From positions 5,121 through 69,120 of the forward strand of contig JBGOEV010000007.1 of NCBI GenBank assembly GCA_041538025.1: a stretch of DNA of 64,000 nt. The letters run 5' to 3'. The notes beneath the pieces were generated by a model. The model was given only the letters and a program-made list of their open reading frames with translations, did no database searches and was not told where the DNA came from. Position numbers and translations under genes: made by a program. Below, in pieces: positions 56,265 through 64,000 of this stretch (positions are counted from its first letter, which is position 1; every line of letters starts with the position of its first letter). Source of the stretch: Thermosaccharophagus gerlachensis. Its GTDB lineage: Bacteria > Armatimonadota > Fervidibacteria > Fervidibacterales > Thermosaccharophagaceae.

Positions 56265-57491
56265 ATGTATGAGGATCTACGTGAGCTTTTCTTCAAACAT
56301 GTATGCCAAACATCGAAGGAACCGATTGGGCTTGTAGTTGAGCGCTCAAAAGGCTCTTTCGTTTACACGAGCGATGGCAAAGCTTACCTTGATTTCATGT
56401 CTGGGATCGCCGTAAACAACATCGGGCACACAAACGAAGAAGTTGTCGCAGCAATCGTTGAGCAAGCAAACAAGTTCCTGCATGTGATGGTGTATGGTGA
56501 GTTCGTGCTTGAGCCACAGGTGAAACTCGCAAAACGCTTGAGTGAGCTTCTACCCGAGCCACTCAATGTTGTTTACTTCACGAATAGCGGAACCGAAGCA
56601 AACGAAGGCGCTTTAAAGGTGGCAAAGAAGTTCACGGGTAGAAAGAAGCTTGTCGCATTTGAGGGGAGCTTCCATGGCGATACACATGGTTCACTATCTG
56701 TGACAGGAAGAAATGTTTACAGGAAGCCTTTTGAGCCACTCCTTCCGAATGTCGTGTTCCTGCCATTTGATGATGTTAACAGGCTTGATGAGATTGACGA
56801 AGAGACAGCAGCTGTCATAACTGAGCCAATACAGGGAGAGGGAGGTATAAGGATACCGAGCGAAAAGTTCATGCACAGGCTCAGGGAACGCTGTAGCGAG
56901 GTCGGAGCTTTGCTTATCTTTGATGAGGTGCAAACTGGATTTGGGCGCACTGGAAAAATGTTTGCGATGGAACATTGGGGTGTAGTGCCTGACATAGTCA
57001 CGCTGGCAAAGGCGTTAGGTGGTGGAATGCCACTTGGAGCATTTGTCGGAAGAAGAGAAATCATGGAAACACTGTCAGAGGAACCACCACTTTGTCATGT
57101 GACGACATTTGGTGGACATCCAGTATGCTGTGCTGCAGCATTAGCATCTATCAATGTGATAGTCAAGATGAGGCTTTGGGAGAGGGCAAGGGAAGTCGGT
57201 AGCTACATCGTTGATAGGTTGCGCTCAATCAAGGAGAACTCAAAATGCATAAGCGATGTTCGTGGGCTCGGACTTATGATCGGCATTGAATTCACCTCGG
57301 GACAAATTGCAAGGATGGTTGTTTCTGAGGCGCTCAAAAGATGCCTCATACTCGGTTGGACTTTGCACTCGGATAAAGTTGTGAGGATCACACCACCGCT
57401 GACGATAAGCCAAGATGAGGTTGAGATGGGGTTGCGCATAATTGAAGAAGCCATACGCGAATGTGAAGAAATGGCTCTAAGCCCAACTTAA
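56265..57491 (+). CDS. Class-III aminotransferase, acetylornithine/ornithine type
   Basis: The protein has 408 residues from ATG 56265, with GAGGTG seven bases upstream (TTG 56250 is not needed). A PLP enzyme with GSFVYTSDGKAYLDFMSGIA in two parts (DGKAYLDFMSGIAV), NSGTEANEGALKVAKKFTGR, SFHGDTHGSLS, EPIQGEGGIRIP, DEVQTGFGRTGKMFA and Schiff-base Lys in LAKALGGGMPLGAF. The family includes ArgD, RocD and GABA transaminases. With argF 10 kb away an arginine role (ArgD) is likely, but sequence alone does not settle the substrate. Confidence 0.85.
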   Translation: MYEDLRELFFKHVCQTSKEPIGLVVERSKGSFVYTSDGKAYLDFMSGIAVNNIGHTNEEVVAAIVEQANKFLHVMVYGEFVLEPQVKLAKRLSELLPEPLNVVYFTNSGTEANEGALKVAKKFTGRKKLVAFEGSFHGDTHGSLSVTGRNVYRKPFEPLLPNVVFLPFDDVNRLDEIDEETAAVITEPIQGEGGIRIPSEKFMHRLRERCSEVGALLIFDEVQTGFGRTGKMFAMEHWGVVPDIVTLAKALGGGMPLGAFVGRREIMETLSEEPPLCHVTTFGGHPVCCAAALASINVIVKMRLWERAREVGSYIVDRLRSIKENSKCISDVRGLGLMIGIEFTSGQIARMVVSEALKRCLILGWTLHSDKVVRITPPLTISQDEVEMGLRIIEEAIRECEEMALSPT

Positions 57492-57513
57492 ATGCGTAGG
57501 TGGTATACCTAAG

Positions 57514-58908
57514 GTGTGTAGACGGGGAAAAGAGAAAAGCTCAAAGCCCATGCGGGCATCAAAACGAAAGCCTGTCACCGAAGAACCAGTTGAGCCAATG
57601 TCGTTGCACATGTTCATGACACCGTTGCGCCAGCCGTTTGTCTCGCTCATGCTATGTGCTTACTTCTTAATTTGCATCGGCTATGCAATCGTTACACCAT
57701 TTGGTAGAGCGCCAGACGAGAATGCACACCACTTTTATGTCCGTCACATCGTTGAAAGAGGAAGCTTACCAAAGATGCAAAAGGGTGAAGAGTGGCACGA
57801 AGCTCACCAACCACCTCTCTTCTACATCCTCGCTTCACCTCTGTTCATCGCTTCAAAGTCGCTTGCGAAGCTCATCGGAGCAAATGAAGGAGACGCAGAG
57901 AGAGCTACAGTTTGGGTGTTGCGCATATTTTGCATGCTTTGTGGCTCCATTACTGTCTTAGCGACTTTCCATGTGGCTAAACTGCTCTTTCCGAACGAGC
58001 CGATTTACGCAAACACTGCATTGGCTTTTGCTGCCACGCATGCAATGCACGCTTTCATCAACTCATCAATCAACAGCGATAACTTCGCTGAAGCTTTGTG
58101 CTCCATCTTCATGGTTTGGCTTCTGAGCACACCGTTCTCAAGAAGCATTGGGTTAAAAGATGCATTCACTCTTGGTCTCTTCCTCGGTTGCATCGGTATA
58201 ACAAAATACTTTGCATGGAGCGCCGTTTCAGCCACCATCGTTGTGCTCTTTTGGAATGTGAGGCGCTACACGCCAAGCATTCGTGAGCTTCTCAAGTGCA
58301 TTGCTATAACATGCGTTACGGCATTCGCTATTTGTTCATGGTGGTATATCCGTAACATCATCCTTTACGGTGACCCACTGGGACAAAGGGTTTACGAACA
58401 GCTATCGGAGCATGCAGCTCAGCCATCTTGGTTTTTGGCTATGGGCTATTCAATGCTTGATTACTTCTCGTTTGCAGTTCGTTACCTCTACTGGACCTTT
58501 TGGGGCTTGTTCGGGCTCACCGATATTTTCCTGCCAGGTTGGGCTTACTACCTTTGGCTCATTCCGACACTCGCTTCTGCCATCGGGCTTCTGCGCTTGC
58601 TCATGTCACGCCGATTGATAACATCTGGGGAGCAAGTTGCGGTGAGTTGGCTCTCCTTACTTTGCTGGCTTATAACACTGCTCCTCCTCTACATCGCATT
58701 TCTAATGCACTACTTCTCGGCTCAAATGCGCCACCTCTTTTTAATGTTCGCTTTCTTTGCAGTCCTCTTTGCAGCTGGCTTGATTGAACTGCTTCCAGCA
58801 ACAGTGAAAAAAGGACTTCAATTTATCCTCCCCATAGGCGTTGCCTCGTTCATGCTCACATACAATGCATTGTGCATCTTTCTCGTTATACCGGGCGCTT
58901 ATAAGTAA
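57514..58908 (+). CDS. GT-C-like polytopic membrane protein (glycosyltransferase or DUF2142-like)
   Basis: About 464 residues from GTG 57514; the start is uncertain, with ATG 57550 as an alternative. A cytoplasmic basic N-terminus is followed by ~10-11 membrane helices. After helix 1 the first outer loop has APDENAHHFYVRHIVERG and later HEAHQPPLFYILASP. That is the arrangement of GT-C glycosyltransferases and DUF2142 proteins, where an acidic pair and HQPP/PPLY follow the first helix. It could move sugars from lipid carriers to an outer polymer. Starts 22 bases after the aminotransferase gene. Confidence 0.75.
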   Translation: MCRRGKEKSSKPMRASKRKPVTEEPVEPMSLHMFMTPLRQPFVSLMLCAYFLICIGYAIVTPFGRAPDENAHHFYVRHIVERGSLPKMQKGEEWHEAHQPPLFYILASPLFIASKSLAKLIGANEGDAERATVWVLRIFCMLCGSITVLATFHVAKLLFPNEPIYANTALAFAATHAMHAFINSSINSDNFAEALCSIFMVWLLSTPFSRSIGLKDAFTLGLFLGCIGITKYFAWSAVSATIVVLFWNVRRYTPSIRELLKCIAITCVTAFAICSWWYIRNIILYGDPLGQRVYEQLSEHAAQPSWFLAMGYSMLDYFSFAVRYLYWTFWGLFGLTDIFLPGWAYYLWLIPTLASAIGLLRLLMSRRLITSGEQVAVSWLSLLCWLITLLLLYIAFLMHYFSAQMRHLFLMFAFFAVLFAAGLIELLPATVKKGLQFILPIGVASFMLTYNALCIFLVIPGAYK

Positions 58909-58939
58909 ATCCTGCCAGCCGAAGAATGCGTTAAATGCA

Positions 58940-60361
58940 TTATGAGAGCTCATCAATGAGCTCTATGTTCATGAATTTGCAGAAGCGCTTCAAGTCGGCG
59001 ACTATGTCGCCATAGACTGTCTGGCGGTGTAGCCCACCAGACCAGTTCTGCCACAGCTTAGTGACACTGCCATCAACTTGCACTGTTATCTTTGTCCTGC
59101 ATCCCCTCTCCAAATCTGGTGTATCAATTATGGTGCCAGTGAAGTAACGCATTGTCTTTGTGCCGAGCAATATAGCTTGTGTAACCTTTTGACCGATTCG
59201 CATCCTCGGTTGAACGACAACGCCCTCTTGTCTTTCCATGACATTCCTCAACCTGAATGGTGCTTCCTCACCTTTTGGTCCATCCATCTTCGTAGTCCCC
59301 ATGCAGTGCGCCAGAATGATGCTGTTCTTGCTTTCGTCAACAGTTGGGTCACTTATAAAGCCCGGTCTGCCACATAGCCCTTGGAAGATAATGTGTGTGA
59401 GAGCACTTTGCAAATCTGATTCACATATCCCACCGAACCCCATGTTGTTCATCCTGCAATGGCTTAAGCACGGGTATGCTGGCAGTTGACGCCACATCGT
59501 TCCGTAGCAATCAACCGCAACAACTGTTGCATCTTCTTCGTCCAAAAGCTTCTCAAGCGCAAGAGCAAGCCTACATGAGTTAACTATCTCCTCATGAGAG
59601 GGTTCAACAACCTTCTCTGCCTTCTTTATCCACCTCTCTGCTTCGGCAACCGCTTCAGCCTCAGGAATAGATTCGTATAACTTGATGACCCTATCACGCT
59701 CAATGACCTTTATCTCTGTTCCGAAGCGTTCTTTCACTTCCCCTGCGAATGTGGACCTGTCACGCTTCGTTATGTCCAATATCTTCGCCTCGCGCAAATG
59801 ATGGATAGCTCTGAAAGGTCGTATGGCAACTGCAAGTTGGCTAAGATCACTGCTGAGTATACAGTCAAGCAGTGCGCCCTCTGGGCTACTCCGTAGCCTT
59901 CCAAACCCTGCCCACTCGTGTCCTGAATATGGTGCAGCAAAAAGCATCGTTGGACGCTTAGCTTGTAGTATCGCATTGAGCATCCCCCAGATGCCCATTG
60001 ATAAGTGGATGATGAGGACCCCATCAACATCTTTGAGTTGCTCTGCAACTCGCTTTGCAGCTTCAACGGATGTGATCAATTCAGTAACAGTGAATTCAAC
60101 ATCGCTAAGCTCGTCTGCCTTCATCTTCTCAAACTCAGCTTCATAACGCTGCATCTCCATGTTCAGGTCAAGAAGCGGAGTTGGCCAGTGAGCTTTCGGA
60201 ACACCGAGGTATAACTTTGCCACCTTCACTTTTGAGCGCCTACAACCGGGGCTTATAAGCTTCTGTTTTTGCTCGCCCTCCTTAACTTCACCTGCAGTTG
60301 CTGTAGCTACTGTGGCTGTTACACTACCAACAACTGCATTTAAAAATTCACGCCTGTTCAT
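58940..60361 (-). CDS. Tat-exported L-fucose/L-arabinose-isomerase-like protein
   Basis: The protein has 473 residues from ATG 60361 (GGAGG about 9 bases upstream). The N-terminus MNRREFLNAVVGSVTATVAT is a twin-arginine signal. Residues ~45-470 follow the FucI/AraA-like isomerase fold: KLYLGVPKAHWPTPLLDL, GVLIIHLSMGIWGMLNAI, TMLFAAPYSGHEWAGF, AVDCYGTMWRQLPAYPCL, and C-terminal HCMGTTKMDGP. Whether the metal ligands are intact I could not establish. Sugar isomerases are normally cytoplasmic, so Tat export is notable and may mean a binding or other role. Followed on the same strand, upstream, by a discoidin-like secreted protein. Confidence 0.82.
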   Translation of the reverse strand: MNRREFLNAVVGSVTATVATATAGEVKEGEQKQKLISPGCRRSKVKVAKLYLGVPKAHWPTPLLDLNMEMQRYEAEFEKMKADELSDVEFTVTELITSVEAAKRVAEQLKDVDGVLIIHLSMGIWGMLNAILQAKRPTMLFAAPYSGHEWAGFGRLRSSPEGALLDCILSSDLSQLAVAIRPFRAIHHLREAKILDITKRDRSTFAGEVKERFGTEIKVIERDRVIKLYESIPEAEAVAEAERWIKKAEKVVEPSHEEIVNSCRLALALEKLLDEEDATVVAVDCYGTMWRQLPAYPCLSHCRMNNMGFGGICESDLQSALTHIIFQGLCGRPGFISDPTVDESKNSIILAHCMGTTKMDGPKGEEAPFRLRNVMERQEGVVVQPRMRIGQKVTQAILLGTKTMRYFTGTIIDTPDLERGCRTKITVQVDGSVTKLWQNWSGGLHRQTVYGDIVADLKRFCKFMNIELIDELS

Positions 60362-60425
60362 CGCTGACCACCTCCTACGAAGGTTTACCAACTGTAGCTA
60401 TAGTGAGCTTACCACCACTCTTATA

Positions 60426-61190
60426 TCACTTCACTTGCTGTGGTGATTGACTCCCTTTGATCTCCTGCAAGCCAGTTAACTCACGCCATAGCTTTTCGAA
60501 CTTCTTGAAAGCTTCAGGAGGCATCTCCGAAAGTATCGGACCAAGTTGTGCGACTGTCTCGCGGTATTGCTTGAGTTCACGCAACAGTTGTTCCAAGCGT
60601 GCTATGAGCTGATCAAGTATGCCTACAGCTGGTATAGCTTCGTATATCTCAACCTCACCCATTGAAACGAACCTATCGCTACCGTGATTGCTTAGCACCC
60701 TCAACAGCACATAGCGAGCTTCAACTGGTGTGAAGAAAAATGCTTGTGGGCGTGGTTCATTGCGCACGGAGCCATGCATTACAAACTTCCATCGCTCTGC
60801 CGGGAACTTGTCTGAGACGAAAAGCTCAAACTCCTTGATCCACCTTCCGGGTAGTGGACCATCTGGTGTAGTGGGGTCAATCACAATCTTATTGATGAGC
60901 TTTGGCTTTTCATCTTTGAAGGCGAACACTATGTCTTGAGGGAAAGTAGCCTTGCTTGACGCCCACCCGTTCGTCTTGTTTACAACACCGTCAATTAAAT
61001 TGCTTGCCTCCCAGTGTTCATTAAGCTGGCTTGTAACAAAGACAACTTTGCCACCATTGCTTGCAGCAACCAAGTTAACCGTCCCTGAGAAGGCGATTGG
61101 TAGCTGTGGCTCTTGTTGTGTCCTTTGGGCAAAAGAACTGCTGAAGGTGATGAGCACAAGAACATACAAAATCACTATATGCATCCTCAT
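60426..61190 (-). CDS. Secreted discoidin (F5/8 type C)-like protein
   Basis: The protein has 254 residues from ATG 61190 (GGAGG five bases upstream); the in-frame ATG at 61250 lacks a signal context. Signal peptide MRMHIVILYVLVLITFSSSF ends near AQ. Residues ~30-185 look like an F5/8-C galactose-binding-like domain (LIDGVVNKTNGWASSKATFP, INKIVIDPTTPDG, RYVLLRVLSNHG, VSMGEVEIYEA). Residues ~190-254 are a helical, probably coiled-coil tail (LDQLIARLEQLLRELKQY). It probably binds carbohydrate at the cell surface, in one transcript with the isomerase-like gene 64 bases downstream. Confidence 0.8.
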   Translation of the reverse strand: MRMHIVILYVLVLITFSSSFAQRTQQEPQLPIAFSGTVNLVAASNGGKVVFVTSQLNEHWEASNLIDGVVNKTNGWASSKATFPQDIVFAFKDEKPKLINKIVIDPTTPDGPLPGRWIKEFELFVSDKFPAERWKFVMHGSVRNEPRPQAFFFTPVEARYVLLRVLSNHGSDRFVSMGEVEIYEAIPAVGILDQLIARLEQLLRELKQYRETVAQLGPILSEMPPEAFKKFEKLWRELTGLQEIKGSQSPQQVK

Positions 61191-61318
61191 CCACACCTCC
61201 ACCAGCGCATGTGAGAACATCAAGTTTGAAATCACGACGGTGACGCGCAAGTATAATTTTAGCGTTTGGGCAACACAAGCTCAATTTAATCATGAACGGT
61301 TCTTGGGGGGCAGTTGAG

Positions 61319-62467
61319 ATGGTATGGTGTCTGCTCGCCTTCCTCATGGACATGGCTGGTGGAATTGTAATTCTTGCAATCCAGATCCTTGGGGTGGAGC
61401 TTAACGCCACAGATGTTCAACTTGGTTTGATAGGCGCTGCAAGCCCACTTGGCTATGCTGTTTCGTCACTTTGCAACCCGAGGGTAAGTAGCGCCATAGG
61501 CAGGGAAAGAAGCGCTTTCATCGGTAGCGTAGTCTACGCTATAGCTGCGCTTTCTCTAACGCTTGCATATTGCACACGCAGTATCTTCGCTCTCATGGTC
61601 ATTTCAACGGTGAGTGGAATTGCTATTGGTTTTTACTGGCCAGCTGTGCAAGCACTTATGGGGACTTCAGCACCACAGGAAAAGTTACCCCACTTCATCA
61701 CAATCTACAACATAGCTTGGAGCTTCGGCAGAACCATTGGCATGAGGTTCTCTGGCATACTCTTCATGCACTCACCACATACGCCTTTTGTAGTTGGGGC
61801 TCTCATAAGCTTCCTTGTAGCTTCAGTGCTTGTAGCGTTGCAAAAAGAAAGCTCACACCATGAACGCACAAAAGCACATAGTGAAGCCATAGCTCAAAGC
61901 AATGTTGAGTTTGATGAACTCATCGTAGCCTCAGCGCAGCTTGGCAACCTACTTAGGGTGCTAACCGTTGGTGCTGTTGTTGCGCTTTTCCCGAAATGGG
62001 CAAAATGGATGAACCTAAACCCAGCTCAAGTAAGTGGACTCATATTTTTGCTTCTCGGTGGACATGTTGTTAGTTTCATCGCTGCACCGTTACTTTACAG
62101 ATGGATAAACCCAAAGATGCTCATCACAATAAAGGCTGCTATAATCATCAGCTCCATCTCTATTGCCATCAGCAGTAGGGTATGGCATTTTGCGCTTTCA
62201 TTCACATTCGTTGGGATATGCGCTGGGCTGGCATGCACAACGAGCACTTACTATTCCATACTCTCACAAGGCAAGACAACACGAGGAAGCGCAAGGCACG
62301 AAGCAACGGTGGGCAGTGGCTCAGTCTTTGGACCTGTCATAGGAGGATGGATAGCTCAACTCACACTCCAACCACGCTCACCATACTTGCTAATGGCTTT
62401 CCTCGGGCTTTGCTTGCTCGCACTTGACCTCTGCTACCTCCTCAGGCATAAGTTGCGCACTCGCTAA
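61319..62467 (+). CDS. Major facilitator superfamily transporter
   Basis: About 382 residues from ATG 61319 (GGGGGG eight bases upstream); ATG 61292 has no SD. About 11-12 membrane helices are visible. The loop after helix 2 has SSLCNPRVSSAIGRERSAF in parts (NPRVSSAIGRER), a weak version of the MFS motif A. A central cytoplasmic loop (QKESSHHERTKAHSEAIAQS) divides the halves. It may import sugars or export a product. Substrate unknown. TATAAT at 61252-61257 could be its -10, but the -35 spacing is poor. Confidence 0.82.
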   Translation: MVWCLLAFLMDMAGGIVILAIQILGVELNATDVQLGLIGAASPLGYAVSSLCNPRVSSAIGRERSAFIGSVVYAIAALSLTLAYCTRSIFALMVISTVSGIAIGFYWPAVQALMGTSAPQEKLPHFITIYNIAWSFGRTIGMRFSGILFMHSPHTPFVVGALISFLVASVLVALQKESSHHERTKAHSEAIAQSNVEFDELIVASAQLGNLLRVLTVGAVVALFPKWAKWMNLNPAQVSGLIFLLLGGHVVSFIAAPLLYRWINPKMLITIKAAIIISSISIAISSRVWHFALSFTFVGICAGLACTTSTYYSILSQGKTTRGSARHEATVGSGSVFGPVIGGWIAQLTLQPRSPYLLMAFLGLCLLALDLCYLLRHKLRTR

Positions 62468-62577
62468 AAACTCACAGACCAAAAGCGCAGACGAAGGCAC
62501 TGCTTCATGTATGTGAAGTTGAACTACCACTTGTGGAACATAGGCAAGTGGAAACCAACAAGAAGGGAGGTGAGATG

Positions 62578-62961
62578 ATGACGCCAACTATACTCGTAGT
62601 TGATGATGTGGATTGCATTTGCAAGTTGCTCAAGATGGTCCTTGAGAAAGCAGGTTATAAAGTCATCACTGCTGAAAACGGTGAAGAGGGTTGGGAACTC
62701 GCACGAACGACACACCCTGATGTAATCTTGCTTGATGTAGTCATGCCCGATATATCAGGTTTGACAGTGTGCAAGCTGTTGAAGAGCGACCCGACAACAA
62801 AGGATATTGAAGTGGTGCTCATGACCGGTAGCAGCTTAAGTGAAGCGCAAGCTAAAAAGGCTGGCGCAAGAATGCTTCTACGAAAACCGTTCAGCATCAA
62901 AACGCTTCTTGAATGCATAAGCTCACTCACTGCCACCAAGTGCTTAGTGACAGCACAGTGA
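62578..62961 (+). CDS. Single-domain response regulator (receiver only)
   Basis: The protein has 127 residues from ATG 62578, with GGAGG seven bases upstream (ATG 62575 is adjacent). CheY-like receiver: acidic pair D9-D10 (ILVVDD), phosphoacceptor D53 (ILLDVVMPD), T83 (LMTGSS) and K103 (RKPF). No output domain. No kinase is adjacent; the only kinase in the window is the winged-helix/PAS kinase at 18.6 kb, and pairing is not shown. Confidence 0.92.
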   Translation: MTPTILVVDDVDCICKLLKMVLEKAGYKVITAENGEEGWELARTTHPDVILLDVVMPDISGLTVCKLLKSDPTTKDIEVVLMTGSSLSEAQAKKAGARMLLRKPFSIKTLLECISSLTATKCLVTAQ

Positions 62962-63072
62962 AGCTATGCCAAATGAAGCATTACGCCAAACTAAAAACTA
63001 CTCTGGATTGGCTGACCGTGGAAAGAACCTCCACAGTGCTTTATCTTCGCAATGTGCTCGTAGCTATCAACC

Positions 63073-63468
63073 TCATCGTTCGCTAATCTTCTCAGCAGGT
63101 TTCAACAAGACCAAGTGTTTCGGCATAGGGAGCATCCCGATGTAAAGCCCCAACTCCCTCGCTTTGTTCACAACCCAGTCAACCAAATCAAAGTAAGCCT
63201 CATTGGGTTGAGTTGGATCGTTTTCGTGAAGTGGTCTGTGAGCTTCGGCATTGGGAGTATTCAAGCCAGCAAGTTCGGCAAGGATGACAGCTTGGATGAC
63301 GGTGAAGCTTTTCGTTGCACGGTCTTTCAGGTAGAATTCCGCTTCCTCTCATGTCAATCGGTGAAAAAGTTCCCATGCAGTGTCGCCAAGGTAAAAGAAG
63401 GGTTCTCCCATCTCGGTGACAAGGTAGCAACGGCTGTTTGGTGGAACATGAATTGCCCTTATTGCCTT
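63073..63468 (-). pseudogene. Truncated DUF4038/apiosidase-like gene with in-frame stop
   Basis: Reading directly after the fucosidase stop, the frame gives GEPFFYLGDTAWELFHRLT, then a TGA, then EEAEFYLKDRATKSFTVIQ, and later LNTPNAEAHRPLHENDPTQP and FDLVDWVVNKARELGLYIG. This is the N-terminal quarter of a DUF4038 (GH140/apiosidase-like) enzyme, which normally continues for several hundred residues. The TGA sits where relatives have Arg (CGA to TGA would suffice). After GMLP near 63125 the match ends in unrelated sequence and stops at 63073. It is a relic left by a nonsense change plus a deletion or junction. Confidence 0.8.
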
Positions 63469-64000
63469 TCAATCCTCTGCCGGCAGCAACTGGAACTCAT
63501 AAATCGTCGGACCTTCCGTCGCTTCCAAAATTTCCAACCTCCAAACTTGAGCCGTCACGGGAGTAAACTTGCGGATGAATTCTACGCCTATCCTATCTCC
63601 AGTCAAGACCGTCTTCCACTCACCATTGCTCTTGCACTTGACGACGAACTTTTTGACCCTCTCACCGAACTCCGCTGCTTCTAAAATCCTCACGCCACCG
63701 ATTTTCAAGGGCTTGCCCAAATCAACTTCAAGCCAAGCCGAACGAGTTCCGTAGTCAGTTGCCCATCGCGTCGTCTCATCATCGTCCACCGCTTTATCGG
63801 CACCGAAGGTTGGATTGTTTTTGAAGACATTGGAAGCATGTGCTTTCAGTGCCGGGATGTCCGGACCCTGACGAGGTTGAAGTGTGATTGCAGGTCTGTC
63901 AAGGTCAAGGCGAATGACCGTGACAAGGTCTTGCTGATATTTTGGCGGGACAACGACCGTGATTGCCTGCCCAGTTTGAACAACTTTCACCTCGCCACCA
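63469..64000 (-). CDS. C-terminal part of a GH29-like alpha-L-fucosidase with F5/8-C domain (5' part outside window)
   Basis: The frame is open to the window edge and ends at the TGA at 63469; 176 residues are visible. The first ~35 (GEVKVVQTGQAITVVVPPK and VTVIRLDLDRP) match the C-terminal beta-domain of GH29 alpha-L-fucosidases. Residues ~45-176 form an F5/8 type C domain (NVFKNNPTFGADKAVDDDET, ATDYGTRSAWLEVDLGKP, ILEATEGPTIYEFQL). GH29 releases L-fucose from glycans; the catalytic barrel is beyond the window, so the family call rests on the end only. Confidence 0.78.
   Translation of the reverse strand, partial: GGEVKVVQTGQAITVVVPPKYQQDLVTVIRLDLDRPAITLQPRQGPDIPALKAHASNVFKNNPTFGADKAVDDDETTRWATDYGTRSAWLEVDLGKPLKIGGVRILEAAEFGERVKKFVVKCKSNGEWKTVLTGDRIGVEFIRKFTPVTAQVWRLEILEATEGPTIYEFQLLPAED

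Noticed and set aside
61252..61257. TATAAT as a firm promoter for the MFS gene
   Set aside because: The only TTGAAA upstream is 20 bases away; kept only as a remark.
62500..62574. In-frame extension of the receiver gene to 62533
   Set aside because: The added residues are encoded by the SD region and are not part of the receiver fold.
63409..63411. TGA within the DUF4038 frame as recoded sense codon
   Set aside because: TGA is used as a normal stop by many intact genes here (e.g. hisA-type ends, ispD), and the gene is also truncated at its 3' end.

Overview
The window reads as part of a bacterial chromosome (or a long metagenomic contig). It carries a complete 16S-tRNA-Ile-tRNA-Ala-23S block, an Alu-type (large) SRP RNA, GGAGG-type ribosome binding sites that match the CCTCC anti-SD of its own 16S, and a run of core housekeeping genes. 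The mix fits a thermophilic, polysaccharide-using lineage of Terrabacteria. My best guess is Armatimonadota, Fervidibacteria-like: very large secreted glycoside-hydrolase-type proteins, expanded Gfo/Idh, a GH29-like fucosidase end and a DUF4038 relic. That taxonomic call is inference and needs a 16S search.

Layout. (1) 1-11.6 kb, all minus strand: five genes for exported carbohydrate-active or carbohydrate-binding proteins (partial ThuA-like/PHP-like protein, TIM-barrel glycosidase-like protein, oligogalacturonate-lyase-like propeller, LamG protein, CBM9-like plus DUF6067-like protein). (2) 11.9-17.5 kb, minus strand: rRNA operon with clear 16S and 23S processing stems and three tandem promoters, but no 5S behind the 23S. 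(3) 17.6-20.1 kb, plus strand and divergent from rrn: a protein of four homing-endonuclease-associated repeats (HEAR) and a soluble winged-helix/PAS histidine kinase. (4) 20-31 kb, mostly minus: clpC, ilvE, a Gfo/Idh oxidoreductase, a parvulin-like foldase, hisA, a small protein, ispF, ispD, a PIN/TRAM protein and radA. (5) 31.1-40.6 kb, plus: SRP RNA, a small Cys-containing protein, then rpsB-tsf-pyrH-frr-small ORF-uppS-membrane protein-rseP-proS and an mgtC-like gene. (6) 40.6-43 kb, minus: rpoZ and groES-groL. (7) 43-50 kb, mostly plus: polX, argF, a small membrane protein, nadC, tRNA-Tyr, tRNA-Thr, gatC, gatA, plus a minus-strand TPR gene. (8) 50-54.3 kb, minus: a three-gene VWA, FHA and membrane phosphatase-like operon. 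(9) 54.3-63 kb: mutL, an argD-like aminotransferase, a GT-C-like membrane protein, a Tat-exported sugar-isomerase-like protein, a discoidin-like secreted protein, an MFS transporter and a lone receiver. (10) 63-64 kb, minus: a decayed DUF4038 gene and the end of a GH29-like fucosidase.

How it fits together. The outer ends are sugar-polymer degradation genes. The middle is translation, folding, isoprenoid/cell-envelope and amino-acid synthesis. The most unusual elements are the HEAR-repeat protein with its winged-helix kinase facing the three rRNA promoters, the VWA/FHA/membrane operon, and an unrecognised membrane protein sitting where cdsA normally lies. The left block and the far right end look compositionally different by eye from the middle; transfer or an assembly join should be considered.
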